A stretch of 64,000 nt of DNA from Marivita hallyeonensis. GTDB lineage: Bacteria; Pseudomonadota; Alphaproteobacteria; Rhodobacterales; Rhodobacteraceae. The stretch is from positions 434,001-498,000 of the forward strand of contig NZ_FQXC01000001.1 of the NCBI RefSeq assembly GCF_900129875.1, written 5' to 3'. Positions 7,672 to 17,041 of this stretch are shown here, in pieces. Made by a program: the position numbers and the translations under genes. Each line of letters starts with the position of its first letter. Position 1 is the first letter of the stretch. Below the pieces are notes generated by a model. That model was not told the origin of the DNA. It searched no databases and saw only the letters and a program-made list of their open reading frames with translations.

Positions 7672-8967
7672 CTAGAGATCGGGATAGATCGGGAAACGCG
7701 CGCAGAGCTCGGCCACTTCGGCCCGCACCTTATCCTCGACCGCGCTGTTGCCCTCTTCGCCGTTGGCGGCCAGCCCGTCGACAACCTCGATGATCCAGTC
7801 GGCAATCTGACGGAATTCGGTCTCCATGAACCCGCGCGTCGTCCCCGCGGGCGTCCCAAGACGAATGCCCGAAGTCACCATCGGCTTTTCCGGATCGAAG
7901 GGCACGCCGTTCTTGTTGCAGGTGATATGCGCGCGACCCAGCGCTTTCTCGGTCGCGTTGCCTTTCACGCCTTTCGGACGCAGGTCGACCAGCAAAACAT
8001 GTGTGTCGGTGCCGTGCGTCACCGTATCAAGCCCACCCTTGATGAGCTGATCCGATAGCGCCTGAGCGTTGCGGATGACGTTCTGCTGGTAGGTTTTGAA
8101 CTCGGGGCGCAAGGCTTCACCAAACGCCACGGCTTTGGCCGCGATGACGTGCATCAGTGGGCCGCCCTGGATGCCCGGGAAGATGGCGGAATTGAACTTC
8201 TTCGCCAGTGCCTCATCATTCGTCAGTATCATCCCGCCGCGCGGACCGCGCAGCGTCTTGTGCGTCGTGGTCGTCGCAACATGCGCATGCGGGAACGGGG
8301 AGGGGTGCTCGCCCGCCGCGACGAGACCCGCAAAATGTGCCATGTCGACATGCAGATATGCGCCGACGCTGTCGGCGATTTCGCGCATGCGGGCAAAGTC
8401 GATCTGGCGCGGGATGGCAGATCCGCCCGCGATGATCAGCTTCGGCTGATGTTCGGTCGCAAGCGCCTGTACCTGATCGTAGTCCAGCAGATTGTCTTCC
8501 TTACGCACGCCGTACTGGATCGCGTTGAACCACTTGCCGGACTGGTTCGGCTTGGCGCCATGCGTCAGGTGACCGCCCGCATCAAGGCTCATGCCAAGGA
8601 TTGTGTCACCCGGTTGCAGAAGCGCGGTGAACACGCCCTGGTTGGCTTGCGAACCGGAATTCGGTTGTACGTTGGCAAAGCCGCAATCGAACAGCTTGCA
8701 GGCCCGTTCGATGGCAAGGTTTTCGGCCACGTCCACATACTGGCATCCGCCGTAATACCGACGCCCAGGATAACCCTCGGCATACTTGTTGGTCATCACA
8801 GACCCCTGCGCTTCCATCACGGCGCGGCTGACGATGTTCTCGGATGCGATCAGTTCGATCTCGTCGCGCTGGCGGCCCAGCTCGTCGGTGATCGACTTGA
8901 ACAGCTCGGGATCGCTGTCGGCGAGAGATTTTGTGAAGAATCCGGTTTCACGGTGCGGGGCATTCAT
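7672..8967 (-). CDS. glyA: Serine hydroxymethyltransferase
   Basis: 431 residues. PLP enzyme converting serine and tetrahydrofolate to glycine and 5,10-methylene-THF in the cytoplasm. Start chosen at 8967 ([11 protein letters not shown]) because AAGGAGG sits 8 bases upstream; the open frame runs 57 codons further upstream without conservation. Family blocks: [11 protein letters not shown] (near 37-47), [21 protein letters not shown], and the PLP-lysine motif [14 protein letters not shown] (near 235). Length is normal. It is divergent from nadK. With gcvTHP at 22-26 kb it would complete glycine/serine and C1 interconversion. Confidence 0.97.
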   Translation of the reverse strand: MNAPHRETGFFTKSLADSDPELFKSITDELGRQRDEIELIASENIVSRAVMEAQGSVMTNKYAEGYPGRRYYGGCQYVDVAENLAIERACKLFDCGFANVQPNSGSQANQGVFTALLQPGDTILGMSLDAGGHLTHGAKPNQSGKWFNAIQYGVRKEDNLLDYDQVQALATEHQPKLIIAGGSAIPRQIDFARMREIADSVGAYLHVDMAHFAGLVAAGEHPSPFPHAHVATTTTHKTLRGPRGGMILTNDEALAKKFNSAIFPGIQGGPLMHVIAAKAVAFGEALRPEFKTYQQNVIRNAQALSDQLIKGGLDTVTHGTDTHVLLVDLRPKGVKGNATEKALGRAHITCNKNGVPFDPEKPMVTSGIRLGTPAGTTRGFMETEFRQIADWIIEVVDGLAANGEEGNSAVEDKVRAEVAELCARFPIYPDL

Positions 8968-9138
8968 GGGCAGAGCCTCCTTGAAGCAGGTACAAAGCTG
9001 GCGATTACGTATAGGAGTCGTGCCAAAAGGCAAAGGCAGGAAAGCGACCAGACGCCAGAAAGCAGCGCCATGTCTGGTGCAATCGAAGCGTTTGTGATTG
9101 TTTCGGGACCGGACGACCCCGATAGGAACATTTTCCAC

Positions 9139-9900
9139 ATGTCATTGCGCATCGCTTTCGCCGCCAGCTCGGCCCCGCTTGCCCAGGCTGCGAAGGCGAG
9201 CCTGACGCGGCGCTACGGTGACCACACCGAAGCGGGCGCGGATGTGATCGTGGCATTGGGCGGTGACGGGTTCATGCTCACCACCCTGCACCGCACGCAG
9301 GACCTGCCCGCGCCGGTCTACGGGATGAACAGGGGCACGGTCGGGTTCCTGATGAATGAGTATTCCGAGCACGGCCTCGAAGAACGGCTGGCCGCTGCAG
9401 AGGAAGAGGTGATCAACCCGCTCTCGATGAAGGCCGAGACGAATGAGGGGCAAATCCATCATGCCTTGGCCATCAATGAGGTCTCTCTGCTGCGCGCCGG
9501 ACCGCAGGCCGCGCGACTGCAGATCAGTGTGGATGGCAAGGTGCGAATGTCCGAACTGGTTTGCGACGGTGCGCTGGTCGCCACGCCTGCCGGGTCGACG
9601 GCCTACAACTATTCGGCGCATGGCCCCATCCTGCCGATTGGATCGGACGTGCTGGCCCTTACCGCAATGGCTGCATTTCGTCCGCGGCGATGGCGTGGCG
9701 CGTTGTTGCCGAAGACGGCTCAGGTGACCTTTGATGTGCTGGATGCGGAGAAACGTCCGGTGATGGCCGAGGCCGACTCCCGCGCAGTACGGGATGTTGT
9801 CCGGGTCGATATCCGGTCGGAGCCGTCAATCGCCCATAAGGTTCTGTTCGACCCCGGTCATGGGCTGGAGGAAAGGCTAATCCGGGAACAGTTTGTCTGA
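9139..9900 (+). CDS. nadK: NAD kinase
   Basis: 253 residues. Phosphorylates NAD to NADP. Conserved motifs: ALGGDGF (39-45), NEVSLLRA (113-120) and TPAGSTAYN (about 149-157). The start at 9139 ([11 protein letters not shown]) gives the short N-terminus usual for alphaproteobacterial NadK and has AGGAA about 10 bases upstream; an ATG at 9070 would add 23 residues overlapping the glyA promoter region. Much longer upstream openness is shadow of glyA. Monocistronic, divergent from glyA. Confidence 0.93.
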   Translation: MSLRIAFAASSAPLAQAAKASLTRRYGDHTEAGADVIVALGGDGFMLTTLHRTQDLPAPVYGMNRGTVGFLMNEYSEHGLEERLAAAEEEVINPLSMKAETNEGQIHHALAINEVSLLRAGPQAARLQISVDGKVRMSELVCDGALVATPAGSTAYNYSAHGPILPIGSDVLALTAMAAFRPRRWRGALLPKTAQVTFDVLDAEKRPVMAEADSRAVRDVVRVDIRSEPSIAHKVLFDPGHGLEERLIREQFV

Positions 9901-10047
9901 TCAATGTGCGTCGTGTTGTGCATGGCGCGACACAGGTTTATCGCTACTCGCCTGAAAATGCACGCCTTTGACGTGATGCTGCCCATCTCTTGCCACGACT
10001 GACACCTATGCTTCGACAGATACATTTCTGTTTGAAAGCGATGGCAC

Positions 10048-10860
10048 ATGGCGATTTGGCGGTACATTCTTCTCGTGGCCTTGATCCTGCTTTCCAGCGC
10101 AGCCCTGACACAGGAGAGGGATCGCCTCGATGACCGTGGAGAGCTTCTGGGTTGGGAAGGCGTGGGGCGTCTTGATCTGGGCGTCGGCACCTGCACCGGC
10201 GCGCTCATTTCGCGCGATCTGGTGCTCACGGCGGCGCATTGCGTGGTGGACGACGCGACGCGCACCGTTTTGCCCATCGCAAATATGACATTTCACGCAG
10301 GCTACACCCACGGTCATGCCGCGGCGTCTCGGGGTATCGCCAAGGTGGTCGTGGCGGATGGCTACCTGAGCAAGTCGCCCAAATCCCTGACCGAGCAGGT
10401 GCAACATGACGTTGCCTTGCTGCGACTGGACAGCCCTGTATTCAGCACCGAGGCAGAGCCGTTCAAGATACAGGACGAGTATATTGAGGACACGCGGGTC
10501 ACGCTTGTCTCCTACGGCCGAGGCCGAAACACCTCTCTACAGCGCGAATCCGGATGCCGGATAAAACAGACCTATTACGGCGGGATTATCACCTTCGACT
10601 GCGACGTGACATTCGGGTCTTCCGGTGCCCCGGTGTTCGCGAATGTCGATGGTCGTCTGCGCATCGTGTCGGTCATCTCCATGATGTCTCAGGTTCCCGG
10701 CCAGGACAAAGAGGCCATCGGCATGACGCTGCCAACTGTCGTCAGCACCCTGATGCGCGAAATGCGCAACGACGCGTCCCGTGCCCCCGTATCTGCCGGA
10801 GCGAAGCGCGTCGGCGTCGGTCAGAGGTCCGGTGGCGCACGGTTCGTGACCGTGGATTGA
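10048..10860 (+). CDS. Exported trypsin-like serine protease (S1 family)
   Basis: 270 residues. A Sec signal peptide covers about residues 1-22 (ILLVALILLSSAALTQ), so the protein is periplasmic or secreted. The chymotrypsin-fold triad is visible: TAAHC (His64), HDVALLRL (Asp121) and GSSGAPV (Ser192). Cysteine pairs (TCTG, AAHC, SGCR, FDCD) suggest disulfides. The Gly-Asp-Ser-Gly motif is altered to Gly-Ser-Ser-Gly, as in V8/Glu-endopeptidase-like members. The C-terminal 35 residues are basic and low-complexity. Upstream (9901-10047) there is no recognisable gene; downstream an AAA ATPase follows after 28 bases, possibly co-transcribed. The substrate is unknown. Confidence 0.85.
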   Translation: MAIWRYILLVALILLSSAALTQERDRLDDRGELLGWEGVGRLDLGVGTCTGALISRDLVLTAAHCVVDDATRTVLPIANMTFHAGYTHGHAAASRGIAKVVVADGYLSKSPKSLTEQVQHDVALLRLDSPVFSTEAEPFKIQDEYIEDTRVTLVSYGRGRNTSLQRESGCRIKQTYYGGIITFDCDVTFGSSGAPVFANVDGRLRIVSVISMMSQVPGQDKEAIGMTLPTVVSTLMREMRNDASRAPVSAGAKRVGVGQRSGGARFVTVD

Positions 10861-10888
10861 GGACGGAACCGGTCGATGCAGGTGCAAT

Positions 10889-11656
10889 ATGGCGAGCCGT
10901 AAAAAAGGAACCAGTCTGCCGTCACCGTTTCTGCAGTGCATCTCGGTCATGGACGGCATGTTAGAGGAAAGGTCTGGCTATCCGTTTGACATGCCGTGGT
11001 TGCAAGCGCCCGATTTTGAACTCCGTTTCACAACGCCAGTGACCGTTGTTGTAGGCGAGAACGGCACTGGAAAATCCACTCTGATCGAAGCGATCGCCGC
11101 ACTCAGTGGTTATGATGAGGCGGGCGGTGGCAAAGGATATCGTACCGTCGATCATTCCAACGCAATTGATGTGAGCGGCGCCGGGCTAGCGGATGTGCTC
11201 CGCGCGGCGTGGCTGCCGAAGATTACAAGCGGCTGGTTCTTTAAGGCCGAGACGTTTTTTTCGGTCGCGCGATACCTCGATGAGGTGGAGAGTCCGATGG
11301 CGGACTATCTGTCGTGGAGCCATGGAGAAGGCTTCGTTCGCTTTTTTGAAGAACGGATGCGGCGTCAGGGAATCTATTTCATGGATGAACCAGAAAGCGC
11401 GCTGTCACCAAAACGCCAGCTTGAGTTGCTTCGCATCCTCGACCGCATTCAAAAGGCAGCGACCTCGCAAGTCATTATGGCGACCCATTCACCGATCCTC
11501 ATGGCTTTGCCCGGCGCACGTGTGCTTGAGACCACCCGGCAAGGGATCTTTGAGATAGATTATCGCGATACGGAACACTTTCGCTTGTACCAGTCCTTCA
11601 CTGTTGATCCTGAGGATTTCATTCTCGAAGCTCTTCGCACAGACGAGGGCTCGTGA
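10889..11656 (+). CDS. Small AAA/ABC-type ATPase (COG3910-like)
   Basis: 255 residues, cytoplasmic. ATP-binding motifs are complete: Walker A GENGTGKST (56-64), a signature-like SHGEGF, Walker B YFMDEPESALSP (near 163-174) and the H-loop MATHSPIL (197-204). The arrangement is that of single-domain predicted ATPases related to the SMC/ABC and OLD groups but without a coiled-coil insertion or nuclease domain. No transmembrane helices, so not an ordinary transporter subunit in itself. It lies 28 bases after the protease gene and 47 bases before an unknown 174-residue protein with which it may be co-transcribed. Biological role unknown. Confidence 0.8.
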   Translation: MASRKKGTSLPSPFLQCISVMDGMLEERSGYPFDMPWLQAPDFELRFTTPVTVVVGENGTGKSTLIEAIAALSGYDEAGGGKGYRTVDHSNAIDVSGAGLADVLRAAWLPKITSGWFFKAETFFSVARYLDEVESPMADYLSWSHGEGFVRFFEERMRRQGIYFMDEPESALSPKRQLELLRILDRIQKAATSQVIMATHSPILMALPGARVLETTRQGIFEIDYRDTEHFRLYQSFTVDPEDFILEALRTDEGS

Positions 11657-11703
11657 TCGTTGATGCCAAATCCGAAGTTCCGTGACGAAACACTCCCTGA
11701 GAA

Positions 11704-12228
11704 ATGCCTGAGTACACATCCTTGATCGCGCGCCATCGCGACGCTCTCAATTCGCTGCATGGCGATGTGCAGGTGACATTTCGCACGAAAACCCACTCAG
11801 CAAAGCATGAAAAAGACTGGAAAGACGCCTGTCGCGCTTTTCAAGAATTTGAGTCCGAAGTCGATCGCATTCTAAGGACTGTCAACGTTCAAACGATCTG
11901 CGCCAACGAAAAGATCAGAGAGTTTGTTTTCGATTTCCTTTCTGTAGACCCCATTTATTTCAGGTCTGGCTACGAGAAGGAACGCCTTCTTAGGCTGTTG
12001 AAACCTGTGAAACTAACCGAATTCGAGAAGCAAACACTTCGACAGATAATCCTGCGTCGGATCAGAACTGGGGCCTTGAGGGAGTTTCGAAAGTTTTGTC
12101 AGATGATCCCGCGCATTCAAACGGAAGACTTTTTGAATGACCTTCGCGACGCGGGTCATTCTGGTGACCAGCATGTAAAACGACGGGCGCGTTTCGCTTT
12201 GACTTACGCCAATGTGCGAGCGGACTAA
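11704..12228 (+). CDS. Hypothetical protein, 174 aa, next to AAA ATPase
   Basis: Not recognised. The protein is basic and predicted mostly alpha-helical, rich in Arg/Lys/Glu (for example RRIRTGALREFRKFC), with no signal peptide or membrane span. Base composition is visibly more AT-rich than its neighbours (codons such as TTT, AAA, ATA), which suggests horizontal acquisition. No strong Shine-Dalgarno precedes ATG 11704. It follows the ATPase gene on the same strand and is convergent with the MORN gene. An ATPase plus a small basic partner could be a functional pair, but nothing in the sequence proves it. Confidence 0.6.
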   Translation: MPEYTSLIARHRDALNSLHGDVQVTFRTKTHSAKHEKDWKDACRAFQEFESEVDRILRTVNVQTICANEKIREFVFDFLSVDPIYFRSGYEKERLLRLLKPVKLTEFEKQTLRQIILRRIRTGALREFRKFCQMIPRIQTEDFLNDLRDAGHSGDQHVKRRARFALTYANVRAD

Positions 12229-12248
12229 GTTGTCTGTTCAGATCACCA

Positions 12249-13646
12249 TCACCCATCCGTCAAAGCACCATTAACCCACTCGCCGGTGGCCTCTTCGCCT
12301 GAGGCGTAGCGCATGGTGCCGGTGCCTTGGCGTTTGCCGTCGAGGAACGTGCCTTCGTAGACGTCTCCGTTGGCGTAGGTCGCCGTACCCTGACCGCTGA
12401 TTTCGCCGTTTTCCCAGGCGCCGGTGTAGCTGAAGCCGTCGGCCATGGTGATGGTGCCCTGACCGTGGCGTTGGCCGTTTTCGAACTGGCCGATATAGAC
12501 TGTTCCGTCCGTGTAGGTCGCCGTGCCTTGGCCGTGGCGTTGGCCGTCGCGCCATTCACCTTCGTATTTGTACCCGTCCGGGTAGGTCATCATGCCCACG
12601 CCATGGTTGCGGGCGTTCTTGAAGTCGCCTTCGTAGACGAGCCCATTGGCATAGGTTGCCTTGCCCTTGCCGTCGATCACGCCATCAACCCAGGCACCCT
12701 CGTAGGTCGAGCCATCGGGATAGGTGATCTTGCCTTCACCATTGGCCAGATCGCCGCGGAACTGGCCTTCATAAACGGACCCGTCGGGATAGGTCACCTT
12801 GCCCTGGCCTTCGATCTGGCCCGCGACCCATTCGCCCTCATAGCGGTAACCGTCGGTGCCGATAAAGGTGCCGATGCCTTGCCTCAGATCGTTCTCGAAC
12901 TGGCCTTCGTAGATGTCGCCGCTGGCATAGGTGACCTTCCCCTGGCCTTCGCGGCGGCCTGCCACCAACTCGCCTTCGTAGATATCCCCGTTGGCTTGCG
13001 TCAGCGTACCGGTGCCGTCGATCTGGCCATCCTTCCACATGCCTTCGTAGATCAATCCGTCGGGCATCGTCAGCTTGCCTTGGCCGTCGCGGTCGCCCTC
13101 GGCCACACGGCCTTCGTAGACAGAGCCGTCGGGGTAAGAGATCGTGCCGTTGCCTTCCTTGACACCATTGACCCAGTCGCCTTCGTAGACATATCCCCCC
13201 GGACTTTGCATCGTGCCGCGACCGTGGTGCAATGCGTTGCGGAACGAGCCTTCGTACCGGACGCCATTGGCGTAAAGCGCGACGCCCTGTCCGGTAATCT
13301 TGCCATCAAGCCACGACCCCTCGTAGGTCGAGCCATCGGCGAAGACGATCTTGCCGATGCCTTCGGGCTTTCCCTTGGCGAACTGGCCTTCGTAGACGGA
13401 TCCGTTGGGGAAGCGCGCAACGCCATCGCCGCGAATCTCGCCCTCGACCCAGTCTCCGGTGTATTCATATCCGTTGGGCAACCGGTACGTGCCGGTGCCG
13501 TGTTGCAGGCCATTCTGGAAGGTGCCTTCGTAGACACCACCGTCATCGTATTGTTTCGTCTGCACCGCGTCGTCTTGGGCGAACGCGTGCCCGGCGACCA
13601 GAGTACCGAACGCCGCTCCGAGAAGTGCCTTGTGTGCCGAAGTCAT
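12249..13646 (-). CDS. Exported MORN-repeat protein
   Basis: 465 residues. A signal peptide (about 1-23, LLGAAFGTLVAGHAFA) is followed by a short linker and then 18 full 23-residue MORN units, each built on YEGxFxxGxxxGxGxxxYxDG, plus a partial nineteenth (TGEWVNGALTDG). There is no other domain; the whole mature protein should be one long twisted beta-hairpin ribbon. MORN repeats mediate protein or lipid contacts; with the export signal this one acts in the periplasm or outside. It is divergent from nadE. Repeat number could vary between strains because the DNA is a 69-bp tandem array. Confidence 0.9.
   Translation of the reverse strand: MTSAHKALLGAAFGTLVAGHAFAQDDAVQTKQYDDGGVYEGTFQNGLQHGTGTYRLPNGYEYTGDWVEGEIRGDGVARFPNGSVYEGQFAKGKPEGIGKIVFADGSTYEGSWLDGKITGQGVALYANGVRYEGSFRNALHHGRGTMQSPGGYVYEGDWVNGVKEGNGTISYPDGSVYEGRVAEGDRDGQGKLTMPDGLIYEGMWKDGQIDGTGTLTQANGDIYEGELVAGRREGQGKVTYASGDIYEGQFENDLRQGIGTFIGTDGYRYEGEWVAGQIEGQGKVTYPDGSVYEGQFRGDLANGEGKITYPDGSTYEGAWVDGVIDGKGKATYANGLVYEGDFKNARNHGVGMMTYPDGYKYEGEWRDGQRHGQGTATYTDGTVYIGQFENGQRHGQGTITMADGFSYTGAWENGEISGQGTATYANGDVYEGTFLDGKRQGTGTMRYASGEEATGEWVNGALTDG
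12291..13532 (-). repeat. 69-bp tandem coding repeat (18 units)
   Basis: The MORN units are encoded by 18 consecutive 69-bp imperfect repeats with GGC/GGY-rich cores (ACCTACGARGGC-like). Units differ at many third positions and in residues 7-12, so the array is old or under selection rather than a recent slippage product. Not a CRISPR: there are no spacers and the frame is open throughout. Confidence 0.85.
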
Positions 13647-13799
13647 CTGCCTGTTGTCCCTGTCATGCCTGTAGTCATGATCGTTAACGAAATCCTAAGC
13701 CTTTGAACCGGACCAGACAACGCCTTTCCCGACAAGATGCTTTCCCTCGCGCAGTGTTCTGCTATGTGACCGTCGATGTCGGGAAAGGGAGACGTCGGC

Positions 13800-15461
13800 A
13801 TGACGGATCGGTTTCGGATCACATTGGCACAGCTGAACCCAACCGTGGGTGACCTTGAAGGCAACGCCGCCAAGGCCCGTTCTGCGTGGGAAGAGGGCAA
13901 GGCCGCCGGGGCTGATCTCGTCGCGCTACCCGAGATGTTCATCACCGGGTATCAGGCGCAGGACCTGATCGTGAAGCCTGTTTTTGTCGAAGCCGCCGTC
14001 GCGATGATCGAAGCGTTGGCGCGGGACTGTGCCGATGGACCGGCGCTGTGCATTGGCGGGCCGTCGGTTGGCGAAGACCTGAAGCTGCACAACAGCTATT
14101 TCACGCTGCAGGGCGGCAAGATTGCCCAAGTGGTACACAAGTACTTTCTTCCGAATTTCAATGTTTTCGATGAGGTCCGCCTGTTCTCGCGCGACCGGAT
14201 GCAGGGGCCGGTTGCTGTCAATGGTGTGCGCATCGGGATGCCGATCTGCGAAGACGCATGGTATCCGGACGTGGTCGAAGCTCTCGAAGAAAGCGGGGCG
14301 GAGTTCCTGCTGGTGCCGAACGGATCGCCCTATTTCCGCAACAAGTTCGAGACGCGGCTCAATCACATGGTCGGACGTGTGGTCGAGTCCGGTTTGCCGC
14401 TGATCTATCTGAACATGGTTGGCGGGCAGGACGATCAGGTCTTCGATGGCGGGTCTTTTGTGCTCAATCGTGGCGGCACTCCGGCGGTGCAGTTGCCGAT
14501 CCTTGAAGAAGTCATAAGCCATGTCGATCTTGAGCGCACCACCGAGGGCTGGCACGCGCTTGATGGCGAGTTCACCCAGCACCCCGAAGAGATGGAGCAA
14601 GACTACCGCGTCATGGTCACCGCGCTGCGTGACTACATGGCGAAGACTGGTTTCAAGAAGGTGCTTCTGGGGTTGTCCGGCGGCATCGATTCCGCCATCG
14701 TTGCCACCATCGCGGTCGATGCGCTGGGCGCTGAGAACGTACGGTGCGTGATGCTGCCGTCGGAGTACACATCCGAGTCGTCCTTGGACGATGCCAAGGC
14801 GGTGGCCGAGAACCTCGGGTGCAGGTACGATTTTTTACCGATTGGTAAAACCCGCGATACCGTGACCGAGACCCTTGCGCCGCTCTTCGAAGGTACGGAA
14901 GTGGGGCTGACTGAAGAGAACATTCAGTCACGCATCCGCGGGCTGTTGCTCATGGCGCTGTCCAACAAGTTTGGAGAAATGCTGCTCACGACGGGCAACA
15001 AGTCCGAAGTGGCTGTGGGCTATGCCACGATCTATGGTGACATGGCGGGCGGGTACAATCCGATCAAGGACATGTACAAAACGCGCGTATTCGAGGCCTG
15101 CCGCTGGCGCAACGAGAACCACAGTGACTGGATGATGGGACCCGCGGGCACCGTCATTCCCGAGCGGATCATCACCAAGCCGCCCTCGGCCGAGCTTCGT
15201 GCGGATCAGAAGGATAGCGATTCACTGCCCGATTACCCGGTGCTGGACGGGATCCTGAACATCCTCGTCGACGAGGATGGGTCCATCGCGGATTGTGTGG
15301 CAGCGGGGTATGACCGTGCGGACGCAAAGAAGGTCGAGCATCTGCTCTACATCAGTGAATACAAGCGCTTCCAATCCGCTCCGGGTGCCCGCCTGTCAAA
15401 ACGGGCGTTCTGGCTGGACCGGCGTTATCCGATTGTGAACAGGTTCCGCGATCCGAGCTGA
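13800..15461 (+). CDS. nadE: Glutamine-dependent NAD+ synthetase
   Basis: 553 residues, two domains. The N-terminal nitrilase-like glutaminase (about 1-265) has LPEMFITGYQ (Glu), VVHKYFLPN (Lys) and PICEDAW (Cys150), the amidase triad. The C-terminal NAD synthetase domain has the PP-loop LSGGIDSA (292-299) and KSEVAVGYATIYGDMAGG. It amidates deamido-NAD using ammonia channelled from glutamine. Start at 13800 (MTDRFRITLAQLNP) is supported by AAGGGAGA about 9 bases upstream; an ATG at 13776 would add 8 residues. With nadK at 9.1 kb, two NAD(P) genes lie close but are not in one operon. Confidence 0.97.
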   Translation: MTDRFRITLAQLNPTVGDLEGNAAKARSAWEEGKAAGADLVALPEMFITGYQAQDLIVKPVFVEAAVAMIEALARDCADGPALCIGGPSVGEDLKLHNSYFTLQGGKIAQVVHKYFLPNFNVFDEVRLFSRDRMQGPVAVNGVRIGMPICEDAWYPDVVEALEESGAEFLLVPNGSPYFRNKFETRLNHMVGRVVESGLPLIYLNMVGGQDDQVFDGGSFVLNRGGTPAVQLPILEEVISHVDLERTTEGWHALDGEFTQHPEEMEQDYRVMVTALRDYMAKTGFKKVLLGLSGGIDSAIVATIAVDALGAENVRCVMLPSEYTSESSLDDAKAVAENLGCRYDFLPIGKTRDTVTETLAPLFEGTEVGLTEENIQSRIRGLLLMALSNKFGEMLLTTGNKSEVAVGYATIYGDMAGGYNPIKDMYKTRVFEACRWRNENHSDWMMGPAGTVIPERIITKPPSAELRADQKDSDSLPDYPVLDGILNILVDEDGSIADCVAAGYDRADAKKVEHLLYISEYKRFQSAPGARLSKRAFWLDRRYPIVNRFRDPS

Positions 15462-15464
15462 GGG

Positions 15465-15486
15465 GAAGCCCGTTCGAACGGGCTTC
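15465..15486 (+). terminator. Hairpin after nadE
   Basis: Perfect palindrome of 22 bases, half GAAGCCCGTTC, starting four bases after the nadE stop. GC-rich stem but only a weak downstream T content, so intrinsic termination is plausible rather than certain. Lies between convergent nadE and the zincin gene. Confidence 0.5.
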
Positions 15487-15514
15487 GGCGAGGCATGTCG
15501 AAATGCGTTCCGCT

Positions 15515-15907
15515 TTATTCCCACCAACGGTCGATCTCGGCAATCTCGTCATCGGTCCAGCCAAAGTGATGCGCGATTTCGTGGATGACGATGTGGTGCA
15601 CGAGCTCCTCAAGCGTGTTGTCATTGCGCTCGCGCCATTCGGCGAGGATCGGTTCGGAGAAGAGCCAGACAGTGTCGGGGAAAGGCGAGGGGTCCACCTG
15701 TGATTTCTGCGTCAAGGGCACCCCGTCGTATAAACCAGTAAGCTCAAGCGGATCTTCGATCTCTAGCTCAGCCAGCATGTCTTTGTCCGGCCAGTCGATT
15801 ACCTGCAAAAGAACGTCCTGACACAGGTCCCGAAATGGTTGAGGCAGCCCATTGAAGGCTGCCTCGGCGTAGCGTGTGATGTCGTCAATATCGGTGGTCA
15901 CGTCCAT
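15515..15907 (-). CDS. Small zincin-like metallopeptidase family protein
   Basis: 130 residues, acidic. The motif HEIAHHFGWTDDEI (from His109) has the HExxH zinc site and the downstream acidic residues of the MMP-like/zincin_1 family (PF06262). The N-terminal half carries the conserved ALxxLPxxFRDLxxDV-type segment (GLPQPFRDLCQDV). No export signal, so cytoplasmic. Protease activity of this family is predicted, not well established. Convergent with nadE and 42 bases downstream of the MBL-fold gene on the same strand, possibly one transcript. Confidence 0.85.
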   Translation of the reverse strand: MDVTTDIDDITRYAEAAFNGLPQPFRDLCQDVLLQVIDWPDKDMLAELEIEDPLELTGLYDGVPLTQKSQVDPSPFPDTVWLFSEPILAEWRERNDNTLEELVHHIVIHEIAHHFGWTDDEIAEIDRWWE

Positions 15908-15949
15908 GCGCGTATCAGCACCGCACGCGCCACATACGTCAAGTGTGGA

Positions 15950-16876
15950 TCACAGCAGAAGCTGGTAGCTGTGCGGTACGTAATGGAACCCGTCGCCGCG
16001 TGTGTCGACGTAACCCACACCCGGGAACGGCATGTGATAGCCGATGAACGGGACTTTGTCGGTTGCCAACATGCCCAGCACGCGGCGGCGCGTTGCGGCG
16101 GCGGCTTCCTTGTCCATGTCGAACCGCACTTCCCAATCGGGGTGAGCCAGCGACCAGACGTAGTGGTTGGCGAGATCGGCGAAGATCAGAAGCTGCTGGT
16201 CGCCGCTGTCGAGCATGTAGGTCATGTGACCGGGCGTGTGGCCGAACGCGGCCATCGCGGTGATGCCCGAGGTGACACTGTCGCCATCCCCAAGGAAACT
16301 CATCTTCTCGGCCAGCGGTGTGACGTTATTGGCAAAGCCCTCGTTGTCGGTGCCCGACCAGTGGTCGAATTCGGCCTGACCGGTGATGTAGGCGGCATTG
16401 GCGAAGGTCTCGGCGCCGTCGGTCATGAGACCACCGATATGGTCGCCGTGCATGTGCGTCAGCACGACATGGGTCACCGCGTCAGCCGAATGGCCCGCCA
16501 TCTCGACCGCTTGCGCTGTGGCGGCACCGTTGAGACCTGTATCGAACAGGATCAGTTCAGAGCCGGTGTTGACCAGCGTCGGAGTGAAGAAGAACTGCGC
16601 TTTGTCTGTCGGGATCAGCGCTTCGGCGGAAGCTGTGTTAAACGTTTCGGCATCAACATTCATGCCGAAGATGCCCTGCGGTTCCTCGACCGTGCGGGAG
16701 CCGACAAGAAGCGTCGTGACTTCGAAATCGCCGACGCCAAAGCGGCTGACGCGCGGAAGCTGCGGACCTTGTGCGTGGCCGCCTGCCTGCACTGCCGAAG
16801 CGCCAAGGCCAGCAACCAACGGAGCGGTTGCCGCACTGGCAAGAAGCGTGCGACGCGACATGGACGTGATGGACAT
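15950..16876 (-). CDS. Tat-exported MBL-fold metallo-hydrolase
   Basis: 308 residues. The N-terminus MSITSMSRRTLLASAATAPL carries a twin-arginine signal, so it is probably folded and metal-loaded before export to the periplasm. Metallo-beta-lactamase motifs: THMHGDHIGG (near 138-147), GHTPGHM (second His) and FADLANH (Asp), with a late His in GYHMPFPGVG. GGGGAG-type Shine-Dalgarno lies 9 bases before ATG 16876. The family includes lactonases, glyoxalase II-like enzymes and other hydrolases; the substrate cannot be told. Divergent from gltX. Confidence 0.87.
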   Translation of the reverse strand: MSITSMSRRTLLASAATAPLVAGLGASAVQAGGHAQGPQLPRVSRFGVGDFEVTTLLVGSRTVEEPQGIFGMNVDAETFNTASAEALIPTDKAQFFFTPTLVNTGSELILFDTGLNGAATAQAVEMAGHSADAVTHVVLTHMHGDHIGGLMTDGAETFANAAYITGQAEFDHWSGTDNEGFANNVTPLAEKMSFLGDGDSVTSGITAMAAFGHTPGHMTYMLDSGDQQLLIFADLANHYVWSLAHPDWEVRFDMDKEAAAATRRRVLGMLATDKVPFIGYHMPFPGVGYVDTRGDGFHYVPHSYQLLL

Positions 16877-17041
16877 TGTGGTGTCTCCCCTTTGTGATGT
16901 GTGGCTAAATAGCTGGGTCGTGCGCCGGGGCCTCTGCGTTCACGGGTTCGTGATTGTGCATGCATGCAGAGCAATGGTGCGGGGCTTTCTGGACAAACCG
17001 CCCTGCGTGTGGGAAAGCGCGCCCGACAGGAGACCCGTCCC

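Noticed and set aside
8149-9138. Long N-terminal extension of NAD kinase
   Set aside because: Overlaps glyA antisense; conserved NadK begins at 9139.
12291-13532. Regular repeats that might be taken for a CRISPR array
   Set aside because: Uninterrupted coding MORN repeats of 69 bp without spacers.
12327-13706. 459-codon plus-strand frame with repeated AFVD/VGVG units
   Set aside because: Shadow of the MORN tandem repeat; its periodicity is inherited from the 69-bp units.
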